Shown here: positions 6,755 through 13,623 of the stretch, piece by piece
Position numbering within the stretch: position 1 is the first letter of the stretch
Layout: each line of letters begins with the position of its first letter
NCBI GenBank assembly: GCA_009786775.1
Contig: WQRL01000002.1
Coordinates: 1 to 15,434 of the forward strand
Direction: 5' to 3'
Length of the DNA: 15,434 nucleotides
DNA from: Oscillospiraceae bacterium
Lineage (GTDB): Bacteria; Bacillota; Clostridia; Oscillospirales; Oscillospiraceae
Notes under the pieces: generated by a model
What the model was told of the DNA's origin: nothing
The model's database searches: none
What the model saw: only the letters and a program-made list of their open reading frames with translations
Translations under genes and position numbers: made by a program

Positions 6755-6830
6755 GTCATTTTCTCCAAACAGCCAAAAACGGCCACCCAAATACCCTGTG
6801 GAGTTTTGGAAAAATATTTTTGTATTTATC

Positions 6831-6858
6831 AAGCTGTGCCATTTGTAAAAAGCTGTCC
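6831..6858. promoter_or_regulatory. Possible LytTR-type direct-repeat site upstream of the regulator operon
   Basis: AAGCTGTGC (6831-6839) and AAGCTGTCC (6850-6858) are near-identical 9-mers 19 bases apart, upstream of the -35 box. LytTR regulators usually bind two roughly 9-bp direct repeats about 21 bp apart, so the layout is close but not exact. The rest of 6760-6879 shows nothing else clear. Confidence 0.25.
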
Positions 6859-6879
6859 AAGTATTAACCATAAAACAAA

Positions 6880-7129
6880 AAAATACGTATGTTAACTTAT
6901 TAATCCATTATATTTCCACAGATTAGCCGGACAGGGGTGCTGCTCTGAGGGAAAGTGGGGCGGCCGCAGTCCTGGAACACAAGTTTTGTCCAAGGTTGCA
7001 AGTTTTCGCCAGTGTAGACGTGACTGACGAAGGCCGACCCGCTTTTTCTCAGAGCAGTACCCCTGTCCGGCGGATGGTGTGATGGTACGGATGGTTTAGG
7101 ATACATTGGAAGCGTTGGGAAGCGCAATA
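6880..7129. repeat. 250-bp structured interspersed repeat, copy 1
   Basis: This stretch recurs at 13383-13623 in the same orientation, about 97% identical apart from a small indel near its right end. The core (6927-7070, 144 bp) has inverted ends: CCGGACAGGGGTGCTGCTCT (start of 6927-6949) pairs with 7048-7070 at 22 of 23 positions. The pairing continues inward imperfectly through GAAAGTGGGGCGGCC against GGCCGACCCGCTTTTTC. The two copies share sequence well outside the core, so the unit is larger than the inverted repeat. Open frames across it are unlikely to be genes. It could be a MITE-like element, a structured RNA, or a long terminator. Confidence 0.85.
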
Positions 7130-7151
7130 AAAACCATCTATAACGCAAGGC

Positions 7152-7183
7152 GCGGCAAGCTGTTACCATTGACTGCTTGCCGC
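7152..7183. other. Hairpin in the gap between the repeat and the 314-residue gene
   Basis: GCGGCAAGC (7152-7160) and GCTTGCCGC (7175-7183) form a perfect 9-bp stem with a 14-base loop. It lies beyond the 3' end of the - strand gene ending at 7301, so it may help end that transcript, although no T tract follows directly. The surrounding 7130-7300 is GC-richer than the genes on both sides and carries no gene I can support. Confidence 0.4.
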
Positions 7184-7300
7184 CAGCACAAAGGGGACGG
7201 CAAGACGGCCGGCAACACAAAACCCGCAAGGCTGTGCTCGCCCTTATTGGGGACGTTATTTCCGATATCAACTTTTTCGTCAAAATATATGACGCTTCAC

Positions 7301-8245
7301 TCAAAAAAATATCTTTGTATTTTCTCCGTACTCTTGCCCCAACTGTTTAGCTATATCTTCATACGTATATCTTTTGATGTCTCGCTTGGTTCTTTCAACA
7401 AGTTGGAACTTAACGTCTAATTGCGGATTGTACCCGGTTGGGATTTTTGGAAAAACTGCCATAGGTGTTGTAAACAGCTCATGCTTAATCTCTGGAACAT
7501 CCAAACCTAATTTCTGGCGTACTCTAAACAGGTTAATCAGTTCCATTGGTATAAGTCCAAAATCTAAAAACTCTTCATCCTTCCGTTTTGTTCCCGTGAC
7601 ACCTATGCCATTCAGGTGATATTCACACAAGCTATTCCAATACCCAGCCTCGATATTGCGAAAAGCGCTATCCCACTCACTTACAACCCGCTCATAAATC
7701 CCTAGCCCACTGCCAAACTGCAAAACTTTATCAAATGCAGAATTTGAAATCCCCAATTTCTCAACAATGAAATGAGTTAGGTATGTGCTTGGATATACCT
7801 GTTGTTTAATGTAGGCGCTATCGCTTTTATACTCATCTCCGTCCATATCAGAGTTCAGTTTTTCTAATATGACGCTTATCAAATCCTCCCTCTCTACGTA
7901 CAGAGCATAGCTCAAATCGAAAGAGATGTGGTCGATAAATGTTGTTGCCTTTGTGTCAATGTACTGGAAACTCCAAAATTGTGCAGTCCTCCCAAAATAT
8001 TTCCAACACTCATTATCACCTTGAAAAAGCAAGTTTTTTGCGGCTATATGACTACAGTTGGGCGTACCTGCCAAAACCACATAGAGGACAGGTGTGTTCT
8101 CTTTCAGATGCTTCCCTTGAGTAAGATAGGAATAACTTTCATAAAAAGCTTCGCTTGCAGCACACTGGTCAATCGTTTCATCATACTTATAACGTTTTAT
8201 TGCTTTTTGAATCAATTTGTGTTCAAAGGATTTCTTTATCTGCAT
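7301..8245 (-). CDS. Unrecognised 314-residue soluble protein
   Basis: I do not recognise this protein. It has no signal peptide or membrane segment. It begins MQIKKSFEHKLIQKAIKRYK and appears mostly alpha-helical, with many aromatic residues (WKYFGRTAQFWSFQYIDT, LEKLNSDMDGDEYKSDSAY). A long C-terminal part contains the stretch LQFGSGLGIYERVVSEWDSA. The frame is clean and AT-rich like the neighbouring accessory genes, which supports a real gene. The ATG has only a distant GGGGG stretch about 13 bases upstream, so the start is not certain. It is transcribed away from the DUF3800 locus and ends before the hairpin and repeat at 6880-7183. An immunity or defence role is possible given the neighbourhood, but nothing in the sequence shows it. 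Confidence 0.8.
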   Translation of the reverse strand: MQIKKSFEHKLIQKAIKRYKYDETIDQCAASEAFYESYSYLTQGKHLKENTPVLYVVLAGTPNCSHIAAKNLLFQGDNECWKYFGRTAQFWSFQYIDTKATTFIDHISFDLSYALYVEREDLISVILEKLNSDMDGDEYKSDSAYIKQQVYPSTYLTHFIVEKLGISNSAFDKVLQFGSGLGIYERVVSEWDSAFRNIEAGYWNSLCEYHLNGIGVTGTKRKDEEFLDFGLIPMELINLFRVRQKLGLDVPEIKHELFTTPMAVFPKIPTGYNPQLDVKFQLVERTKRDIKRYTYEDIAKQLGQEYGENTKIFF

Positions 8246-8346
8246 AGTACTCTATTGCCCCCTATAGGGTATTCTTTCAAGAGTCGGCTTGCTGTCTTTT
8301 TTGCTTATTTCCATCGAGCTCGTTTGCTAACACGGGGCTTAAGGGC

Positions 8347-8387
8347 AATCTACTATTAAACAGCCACCTTTGTCAAGCGTTTGCTTC
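8347..8387. repeat. 41-bp dispersed repeat, copy 1, upstream of the DUF3800 promoter
   Basis: This matches 13342-13382 at 36 of 41 positions. The first 30 bases, containing AAACAGCCACCTTTGTCAAG, differ at one site only. Here it lies between the divergent 314-residue gene and the DUF3800 promoter. The other copy directly abuts the second 250-bp repeat. It does not look coding. Confidence 0.75.
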
Positions 8388-8412
8388 ACACATACAACTT
8401 CAATTTTAACTA

Positions 8413-8441
8413 TTGACTTTACTATTAAATTTCGCTATAAT
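8413..8441 (+). promoter_or_regulatory. Near-consensus sigma-A promoter of the DUF3800 leader RNA
   Basis: TTGACT (8413-8418), a 17-base spacer, and a perfect TATAAT (8436-8441) form the best promoter in the window. The expected start is near 8448. This lies about 100 bases before the DUF3800 start codon, which leaves a structured leader. Confidence 0.85.
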
Positions 8442-8447
8442 TCACTC

Positions 8448-8527
8448 AAAGCGATTACTTGGTTATTCGCTGGGGCTGGTCGAAAGACTCGGGTCCCACC
8501 ACGGCGGGGAGTTACCCCGCCATTTTT
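8448..8527 (+). ncRNA. Structured leader RNA upstream of the DUF3800 gene, ending in an intrinsic terminator
   Basis: The predicted 80-base transcript begins after the consensus promoter and ends at a strong terminator. That terminator is stem GGCGGGG (8503-8509) with CCCCGCC (8515-8521), a five-base loop, then ATTTTTCTT. Upstream, GGTC-GAAA-GACT forms a GNRA-capped hairpin inside an outer GGG/CCC pairing. GCGA/TCGC pairs near the 5' end. Rfam holds a series of computationally found 'DUF3800' RNA motifs located just upstream of DUF3800 genes, proposed as cis-regulators or RNA partners of the protein. The location and size here fit that class, but I cannot assign a specific motif. A terminator placed before the coding region means most transcripts should stop at the RNA. 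Confidence 0.62.
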
Positions 8528-8546
8528 CTTGTTAGGCGGTGAGTAT

Positions 8547-9050
8547 GTGAAAGAACTGAGTGTGTTCGTCGATGAATCGGGCGATTTTGGAGAATACGAA
8601 CATCATTGCCCTTTCTATATAGTTACACTCGTTTTTCATGACCAGTCAAAAGATATAATTGAAAATATAGATATACTAAACTCAAGAATACGAGATTTAG
8701 GCTTGCCGAATTTCACCATTCACACTGCTCCTTTAATTCGTAACGAAGAGTTGTACAATAATATCTCGTTGCTTGATAGAAAACGCACATTCAATGCTAT
8801 GTACAACTTTGTCAGAACAACAGACATTACGTATCACACTAAGGACGTTAAAATTGTAACCACAGGAGCTGAAACTATAAAAAGCGCATGTCAAAACACA
8901 CAAGCGGGTGCTCACCGAACGGGAGTGCCCGCTTTTCATAAGCCCAAACCCAACGGCTCCGCGTCCTGCCGCGTTGAGCGTCCTCCTACCCTAATAGCTG
9001 CGGCTAAAAGCCTCACTCGAAAATCCGCACCAACATTCCGTGAGTTATAG
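8547..9050 (+). pseudogene. DUF3800 gene, truncated: family-like only to about residue 98
   Basis: From GTG at 8547 (GGCGGTGAG just upstream) the frame encodes the N-terminus typical of DUF3800 proteins. It has VKELSVFVDESGDFGEYEHH, then FYIVTLVFHDQS, GLPNFTIHTAPLIRNEE and FVRTTDITYHT. DUF3800 has an RNase H-like fold, and the early Asp of VDESGD is a conserved putative active-site residue. Family-like sequence stops near 8840. The next 50 bases are unrelated, then the frame runs through the hairpin element and on to 9050, overlapping the 3' end of the opposite-strand gene. Members of this type are normally about 230 residues, so more than half is missing, including the later conserved acids. 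It is probably inactive. An in-frame start at 8370 is not used because it lies upstream of the promoter. Confidence 0.8.
8891..8936 (+). terminator. Dispersed hairpin element, copy 2, with T tract
   Basis: This has the same layout as 3298-3341: TCAAAACACACAA, stem GCGGGTGCTC (8904-8913) with GAGTGCCCGC (8923-8932), a nine-base loop, then TTTT. Two A-T pairs of copy 1 are replaced by U-G and G-U wobbles that still pair in the + strand RNA but not in the opposite RNA. It fits a rightward terminator. It also marks the right side of the DUF3800 break. Confidence 0.68.
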
Positions 9051-9711
9051 GCGACTGTGAGTTTGTTATTACCGGATTTGTCAGCGGAAACATCAGGTTG
9101 TAGCTGTCTCCTATGCGTTTTGGAAAGAAAAACTCCACAACCTGCCTGTTTGCAACATACTCCCTGCCCCATGCTCCGTCTTGCCTTATTACGGACATAA
9201 CATAATGCTCGCCGGTAAACCTGTCATAATGTACCGCAGAGACCGGGATAAGATTTTCGTAAACAAGCGGACCTGCATTTTCTATAACAACGGTTGCTTG
9301 TTCGTTTTCCCATATCGTTCTGTCGGGCATAAAGCCAAATACATATTCTATATCGCCGTTATCAATGAGGTTGCGGTGGATTGTTGTTATAGGCTGAAAA
9401 AATGCGCTAAAGTCAAAATTTGCACGTGCCGTCACCAAATATAATGAGCTTGCGTATTGAGAATATGCTTCAAACGGGATAGTTATATTAAATACCCACT
9501 CAAACCCTCTTTCAATTGCCTCCGCAGGCGCAGGGTCAAGTCCCGCACGAGTTTCAAAAGACCAATTTAGCGAGCCGCTTTCCGATAATGCAATCTCGAC
9601 AAAAGGTTTGCGGCTTTGCGCAACACCCCTTGAGTAAACAGTCACCGAAATAAGCCCGGCAATGAACACCACAGCCAATATTGCACAAATCTTTTTAGAT
9701 GAAATTTTCAA
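9013..9711 (-). CDS. Membrane-anchored protein resembling the C-terminal part of RND/HlyD-type adaptors
   Basis: This 232-residue protein has an N-terminal membrane anchor (ICAILAVVFIAGLISVTVYS) and an extracytoplasmic remainder. Its second half resembles the distal domain of Clostridial efflux periplasmic adaptors. It has ENLIPVSAVHYDRFTGEHYV, GAWGREYVANRQVVEFFF, and the ending GMLVRIFE, which corresponds to the usual GDRVRI-type end. The lipoyl and coiled-coil hairpin regions of a normal adaptor (over 350 residues) are absent, and no RND pump or MacB-type gene is nearby. I chose TTG at 9711 because CGAGGG lies six bases before it; an in-frame TTG at 9726 has no such site. It is the last gene of the sugar importer operon, 32 bases after the permease stop. 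It may assist the importer or be a reduced adaptor; function unknown. Confidence 0.65.
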   Translation of the reverse strand: MKISSKKICAILAVVFIAGLISVTVYSRGVAQSRKPFVEIALSESGSLNWSFETRAGLDPAPAEAIERGFEWVFNITIPFEAYSQYASSLYLVTARANFDFSAFFQPITTIHRNLIDNGDIEYVFGFMPDRTIWENEQATVVIENAGPLVYENLIPVSAVHYDRFTGEHYVMSVIRQDGAWGREYVANRQVVEFFFPKRIGDSYNLMFPLTNPVITNSQSPITHGMLVRIFE

Positions 9712-9743
9712 AACAAACCCTCGCAATCATAAACTTATGGCAG

Positions 9744-10625
9744 CTATTTACCGCCCGAGTAAATAAGCCCTTCTCCCAAATCATCCTGGCCGCCGATAAA
9801 AATAATAAGCGCAGGTATCATAAACAGTGTTGACAGCGCAAAGACCACACCGATATTGTCTGTCAAATTTGTTGATAAATGAACCGAAAGCGGCATGTCA
9901 TGCCTATTTCTGATAAACACAACAGCTTGATCGACGATGTTCCACGCCTCAGCAAAAGCCAAAACCGTCAGTGCGGCCATTGCAGGCATGATATTCGGCA
10001 ATATCATTTTACAAAAGATTGTAAACTCTCCTGCTCCGTCAATTGCTGCCGCTTCAATAATGCTTTTTTCAAAGCCTTTCATTTGCTGCCTGATTAAAAA
10101 CACACCGAGCGGTGCAACAATTGCAGGCAAAATTATCGCAAGGTATCCACCGCTTATTCCGAGTATGTTAGCCGCGATAAAATGCGGCACGAGCAGAGCT
10201 TGGAGCGGCAAGAGCATAATAATAATATATGCAAAATAGAGCTTCTCCTTATGTCTTGTCCTCGCTCTTTCTAAGCCGTATGCTGCTAGCGGTGCAATAA
10301 TCAGTTGCCCTGCGACGATTGTCACGGCAAGCACTATCGAGTTCCAAAGATAACGGAGATTAGCAGGGTTTTCAAGCAAAATTTCACGCCAGGCCGATGC
10401 GCTCAGCACGTCGGGCACGAGAGTTATGTCCATATAGTGCATATTACCGTCAATAACACCGAAGCTGTTGTGTGCTGTAACTATGCTTGAATACCTTGCC
10501 TCGGCTTCTAAGCTGCTCATCAAAGAGTTTGCGAAAACGAACAAGACAGGAAGAAGGCTCACAACTGCGGCGATTGTAATAACCATCAGACGTGTATTGT
10601 ATGAAAACTTGTTTCTAAAGCTCAT
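9744..10625 (-). CDS. Carbohydrate ABC transporter permease, MalG type
   Basis: This is one of two membrane subunits of a CUT1-type sugar importer. The 293-residue product has six predicted membrane segments. It carries the cytoplasmic EAA loop (EAAAIDGAGEFTIFCKMILP) that docks on the ATPase. The first segment is followed by a long outside loop, and the C-terminus is short, both usual for MalG-type subunits. I placed the start at the ATG at 10625-10623 (MSFRNKFSYNTRL), preceded by GGGAG at good spacing, rather than 12 codons upstream. It follows the MalF-type gene by 44 bases and precedes the adaptor-like gene. No ATPase is encoded in the operon, so a shared MsmK/UgpC-type ATPase elsewhere probably serves it. 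Confidence 0.92.
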   Translation of the reverse strand: MSFRNKFSYNTRLMVITIAAVVSLLPVLFVFANSLMSSLEAEARYSSIVTAHNSFGVIDGNMHYMDITLVPDVLSASAWREILLENPANLRYLWNSIVLAVTIVAGQLIIAPLAAYGLERARTRHKEKLYFAYIIIMLLPLQALLVPHFIAANILGISGGYLAIILPAIVAPLGVFLIRQQMKGFEKSIIEAAAIDGAGEFTIFCKMILPNIMPAMAALTVLAFAEAWNIVDQAVVFIRNRHDMPLSVHLSTNLTDNIGVVFALSTLFMIPALIIFIGGQDDLGEGLIYSGGK

Positions 10626-10669
10626 AATAGGTCTCCCAAATAATGCGTAATGCGGACACACGGAATAGT

Positions 10670-11566
10670 TTAATAAAAAGTTTCCGATGTTTTCTTTTGT
10701 GCGTGAAAAATGCCAAGCACCAAAATAATAACCACTGCTGAAATTAATGTTGCGGTAACAGAGAGTCTTTGCATATTTGCAAAAATGAATTGATTGTTCA
10801 TAAAATGTTGTAGCATATATACTGACTGATGGGGATATGGCCCGAAAAGCAAGTAAATTTCCCGGAAAATCCTAAAAGAGTTGATAATAGACATCATCAG
10901 CACAAGAAATGTCGTGGGAATAATATAGACGAATGTGACATGGCAAAATGTTTTAAAAACGCCGCAGCCTTCAAGGGTTGACATCTCGTAATATACCTTT
11001 GGAATAAGCTGAAAACCCGCCATGAACAAAACCACATTAAAGCCCAGATTCTTAAACAAAAACACTACTAGGATAATCGTAAATGACCAATCCGTATTAA
11101 GCCATGAGATAGTGTCCATTCCTCTTGAGAACAGAAAGCTGTTTATAGCTCCGTTATCTGCAAACAAAGTGTTCCAAAAAAACACAATTGAACCCGACGG
11201 AATAATCATCGGAATCATAAAAGCAAGAGCCAAAAGTTTTTTATACCGCAGATTTTGGAGAAACTGCGCAAGTATAAATGAGATAATCATATTAAGCGGC
11301 ACACTCACCGCAATAAACCTTATTGAATTTGTTGCCGCAAGCCTAAAGGCGGTGTTTCCAAGAACATCTGCAAAGTTGCGAAAGAACACAAAATCGCCGA
11401 ATGTGTTTGTAAATGCATACATCAGCGACAAGCCCACCGGGATGAAGAAGAAAATGCTTATCCCGGTAAGACTTGGGAGAACAAACAGCCAAACTCGCTT
11501 TTTGGCGCCAAAACCCGCCGAATTTGGCTTTTGGGTGCTGTTTCTTGCGCTTGTAATATTTGTCAT
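10670..11566 (-). CDS. Carbohydrate ABC transporter permease, MalF type
   Basis: This is the second membrane subunit of the sugar importer, 298 residues. After a polar N-terminus it has the opening membrane segment of this family (VWLFVLPSLTGISIFFFIPV), further segments, and an EAA-like loop (MSTLEGCGVFKTFCHVTFVY). The loop has Cys where many homologues carry Ala. The start at 11566 (MTNITSARNST) has GGGAGGGAAG directly upstream. A start 31 codons earlier would overlap the binding-protein gene and adds residues unlike the family. It lies 70 bases after the binding-protein stop. The sugar is not predictable from the permease. Confidence 0.92.
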   Translation of the reverse strand: MTNITSARNSTQKPNSAGFGAKKRVWLFVLPSLTGISIFFFIPVGLSLMYAFTNTFGDFVFFRNFADVLGNTAFRLAATNSIRFIAVSVPLNMIISFILAQFLQNLRYKKLLALAFMIPMIIPSGSIVFFWNTLFADNGAINSFLFSRGMDTISWLNTDWSFTIILVVFLFKNLGFNVVLFMAGFQLIPKVYYEMSTLEGCGVFKTFCHVTFVYIIPTTFLVLMMSIINSFRIFREIYLLFGPYPHQSVYMLQHFMNNQFIFANMQRLSVTATLISAVVIILVLGIFHAQKKTSETFY

Positions 11567-11636
11567 CTTCCCTCCCGGTGGTCCGTAAAGCCTAAAACAC
11601 ACAAATCTTGCACCGTCTTTTTCCGTCTGTGTGACG

Positions 11637-13133
11637 CTACTCGGCGACATAAAGTTCAAGCCTGTTTTGGATATTTCTTAAAGTTGTGGGGACATTCTGC
11701 CGTCCTGTGTGCAAGAGCCATATATCAGGGTATATAAGTGAGTTAAGTGCCGCTTGTGAGTGCTGTACTTCAAGACTCAGAAGCTCCATCATATTTCTGT
11801 TAAAATCAAGGGCGTCACTCACCATGGTATCTCTTATTTCAATTTGCCTTTCCATGCGGTATTGCGGATCTTCAATTTCTTCAAGCCCCAAATGAAGCGC
11901 TAAGTTTGTCGCTGCCAACACATCATCAAAGGCAGCCGTTAAAAAATCTGTCACTTGAGCTTCAAACCTTCTCCTATTTATTGAATGATGCGCGACACCT
12001 ATATACTCACTGAGTGGACCGGTAAAGAGGCTTTCTTCAAATTCCATTATAAAGCGCAGAAACTCCCACGCAAGATTATGGTTAGATGAATTTTGCATTA
12101 TGGCAATCGCCGCACTTCTGTAGAGCACATCTCCTCCGGTTGTTAAGTAGGGAATCGGATTTGAAAATGTAACATCAGGATGGTCTTGTAAAAACATTAA
12201 TCCTGCGTTAAAGTTACTGCCGTCGCGTGAGGAAAAAAACAGAGAGTCCGAAGGCTGCAAATACAGCGTTGTTGCCGCCCATGTGGTTGAGCCGCCCCAG
12301 TCTGTTTCAATAAACTCGCCCGGCAGAAACTCAATCATGGGACGAACTCCCATCGCCCGGGGTCCTGAGCTTGGAAGCCCGATTTCCACAGCCAGCTCCA
12401 TACGGCGCAAAACCTCAGGTGTGTCAATGAAAACTTCATCCGTTTGCAAGTCATACATTTTTTCGCGCATAAGCACCTGCATGGGGCTAAATCGGTAATT
12501 CGGCTGAATTATCCTGTGGGGCAGCGCATGTGCGACTCTGTTGAAAAAATCTATTTCATCATCGACATTTATTGATGAGATTGTTGAGATGTCTACTTCG
12601 ATTGCATCAAAAAGCTCACGGTTTAAGAAAACAAACTCAGGTATTATCCAAAACGGCAAATGGAACAGTCCGCCGCCGGATTCTGCCCCTTCAAATATAT
12701 TGTTAAAATAGTTCTCCCGGTTAATACCTCTCGGCCCATCGAAGAATGTATTTAAATTCACAAACAATGAATCGGGAATAACTTTCTCGAAAGCAATAAA
12801 CGACGGTTGAAACCAGAAAATATCCGGCGGCTCCGCAAGCAAACGCGTTGTTAATGCTATCTGCTGGGCATTATCAGTGGCACCTTGATATCCCTCAAAT
12901 ACAAACGTTACATCCGGATGCAGCTGGTTAAACATGCGGGCGTAAATAGCAAAATCTCCCGGGAAAGGCCTGCCGCCAATTTCTTGAACAAGAATAGTAA
13001 GTTCTCCTTGCAAATTTTGAGGCTCAGCAGATGATGCAACCTCCGAGGTCTCTGTTTGTGTACAGGACATGAGAAACGCGACAACTAGCATTGTCAGCAA
13101 AAGCGTAATTATACGGATAACTCGTCTCATCAT
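11637..13133 (-). CDS. Extracellular sugar-binding lipoprotein of the ABC importer
   Basis: This 498-residue family 1 solute-binding protein is anchored outside the membrane. A basic, hydrophobic signal (MMRRVIRIITLLLTMLVVAF) ends in lipobox LMSC, with the lipidated Cys at residue 24. An acidic, Ser-rich linker follows, then a mature domain starting GELTILVQEIGG. Family features include a segment around FIETDWGGSTTWAAT and the NHNLAWEFLRFIMEF helix typical of sugar-binding proteins. I chose the ATG at 13133 because AAAGGTGG lies five bases upstream; the GTG at 13142 overlaps that site. It is the first gene of the operon, with two permeases and the adaptor-like gene following. Sugar specificity is not evident. 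Confidence 0.92.
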   Translation of the reverse strand: MMRRVIRIITLLLTMLVVAFLMSCTQTETSEVASSAEPQNLQGELTILVQEIGGRPFPGDFAIYARMFNQLHPDVTFVFEGYQGATDNAQQIALTTRLLAEPPDIFWFQPSFIAFEKVIPDSLFVNLNTFFDGPRGINRENYFNNIFEGAESGGGLFHLPFWIIPEFVFLNRELFDAIEVDISTISSINVDDEIDFFNRVAHALPHRIIQPNYRFSPMQVLMREKMYDLQTDEVFIDTPEVLRRMELAVEIGLPSSGPRAMGVRPMIEFLPGEFIETDWGGSTTWAATTLYLQPSDSLFFSSRDGSNFNAGLMFLQDHPDVTFSNPIPYLTTGGDVLYRSAAIAIMQNSSNHNLAWEFLRFIMEFEESLFTGPLSEYIGVAHHSINRRRFEAQVTDFLTAAFDDVLAATNLALHLGLEEIEDPQYRMERQIEIRDTMVSDALDFNRNMMELLSLEVQHSQAALNSLIYPDIWLLHTGRQNVPTTLRNIQNRLELYVAE

Positions 13134-13165
13134 TTTAACCACCTTTAGGTTAGGCCGCCGCGGAT

Positions 13166-13193
13166 ATTTTAATCTTTACATTGTGTAAGCCAA
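13166..13193 (-). promoter_or_regulatory. Possible promoter and small dyad upstream of the sugar importer operon
   Basis: On the - strand, TTGGCT (13193-13188) and TAAAAT (13171-13166) are 16 bases apart. The spacer holds a small dyad, TTACA-N3-TGTAA (13176-13188), which could be an operator. The match is moderate. The remainder of 13194-13341 shows no gene or clear element. Confidence 0.35.
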
Positions 13194-13341
13194 TCTCATG
13201 TCCGCACTATCTATCCCAATACTTCCTCTATAAAAACGGACATTACGCGCCGATAGTAATAGTTATGCAAACAGGACTGCGCATAAGCGAAGCACTGAAA
13301 ATAACATAAGTATACCTAAATTTGAACGCCTAACCGAAAGT

Positions 13342-13382
13342 AATCTACTATGAAACAGCCACCTTTGTCAAGTAGTTACTTC
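13342..13382. repeat. 41-bp dispersed repeat, copy 2, abutting the second 250-bp repeat
   Basis: This matches 8347-8387 at 36 of 41 positions and runs directly into the 250-bp repeat at 13383. It lies upstream of the sugar operon on the left and next to the repeat on the right, so the two repeat families are joined here but separate at copy 1. Confidence 0.75.
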
Positions 13383-13623
13383 AAAATACGTATGTTAACT
13401 TATTAATCCATTGTATTTCCACAGATTAGCCGGACAGGGGTGCTGCTCTGAGGGAAAGTGGGGCGGCCGCAGTCCTGGAACACAAGTTTTGTCAAAGGTT
13501 GCAAGTCTTCGCCAAGATAGACGTGACTGACGAAGGCCGACCCGCTTTTTCTCAGAGCAGTACCCCTGTCCGGCGGATGGTGTGAATGGTTCGGATGGTT
13601 TAGGATATATGGGAAGCGCAATA
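13383..13623. repeat. 250-bp structured interspersed repeat, copy 2 (241 bp)
   Basis: This is a second copy of 6880-7129 in the same orientation. The core is 13430-13573, again 144 bp, with inverted ends 13430-13452 and 13551-13573. Differences are scattered base changes and a deletion of about 10 bases near the right end. It ends exactly at the stop codon of the alpha/beta hydrolase gene. As with copy 1, it separates the 3' end of one - strand gene from the promoter region of the next. Confidence 0.85.

Noticed and set aside
6927..7070. Standard insertion sequence with terminal inverted repeats
   Set aside because: There is no transposase frame, only 144 bp between the outer ends, and similarity between copies extends beyond the inverted ends without visible target duplications.
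6900..7304. Protein-coding frame across repeat copy 1, with a similar frame across copy 2 (13403-13627)
   Set aside because: The frames follow a long inverted repeat, the copies differ by replacement changes and frame-altering indels at the ends, and there is no start signal. A non-coding element explains them better.
8370..8546. Extended N-terminus of the DUF3800 frame from ATG at 8370
   Set aside because: The consensus promoter at 8413-8441 and the terminator at 8503-8527 lie inside this stretch, and family sequence begins at 8547.
11022..11588. A 188-residue + strand open frame opposite the MalF-type permease
   Set aside because: It is a shadow of a clearly conserved permease gene on the - strand.
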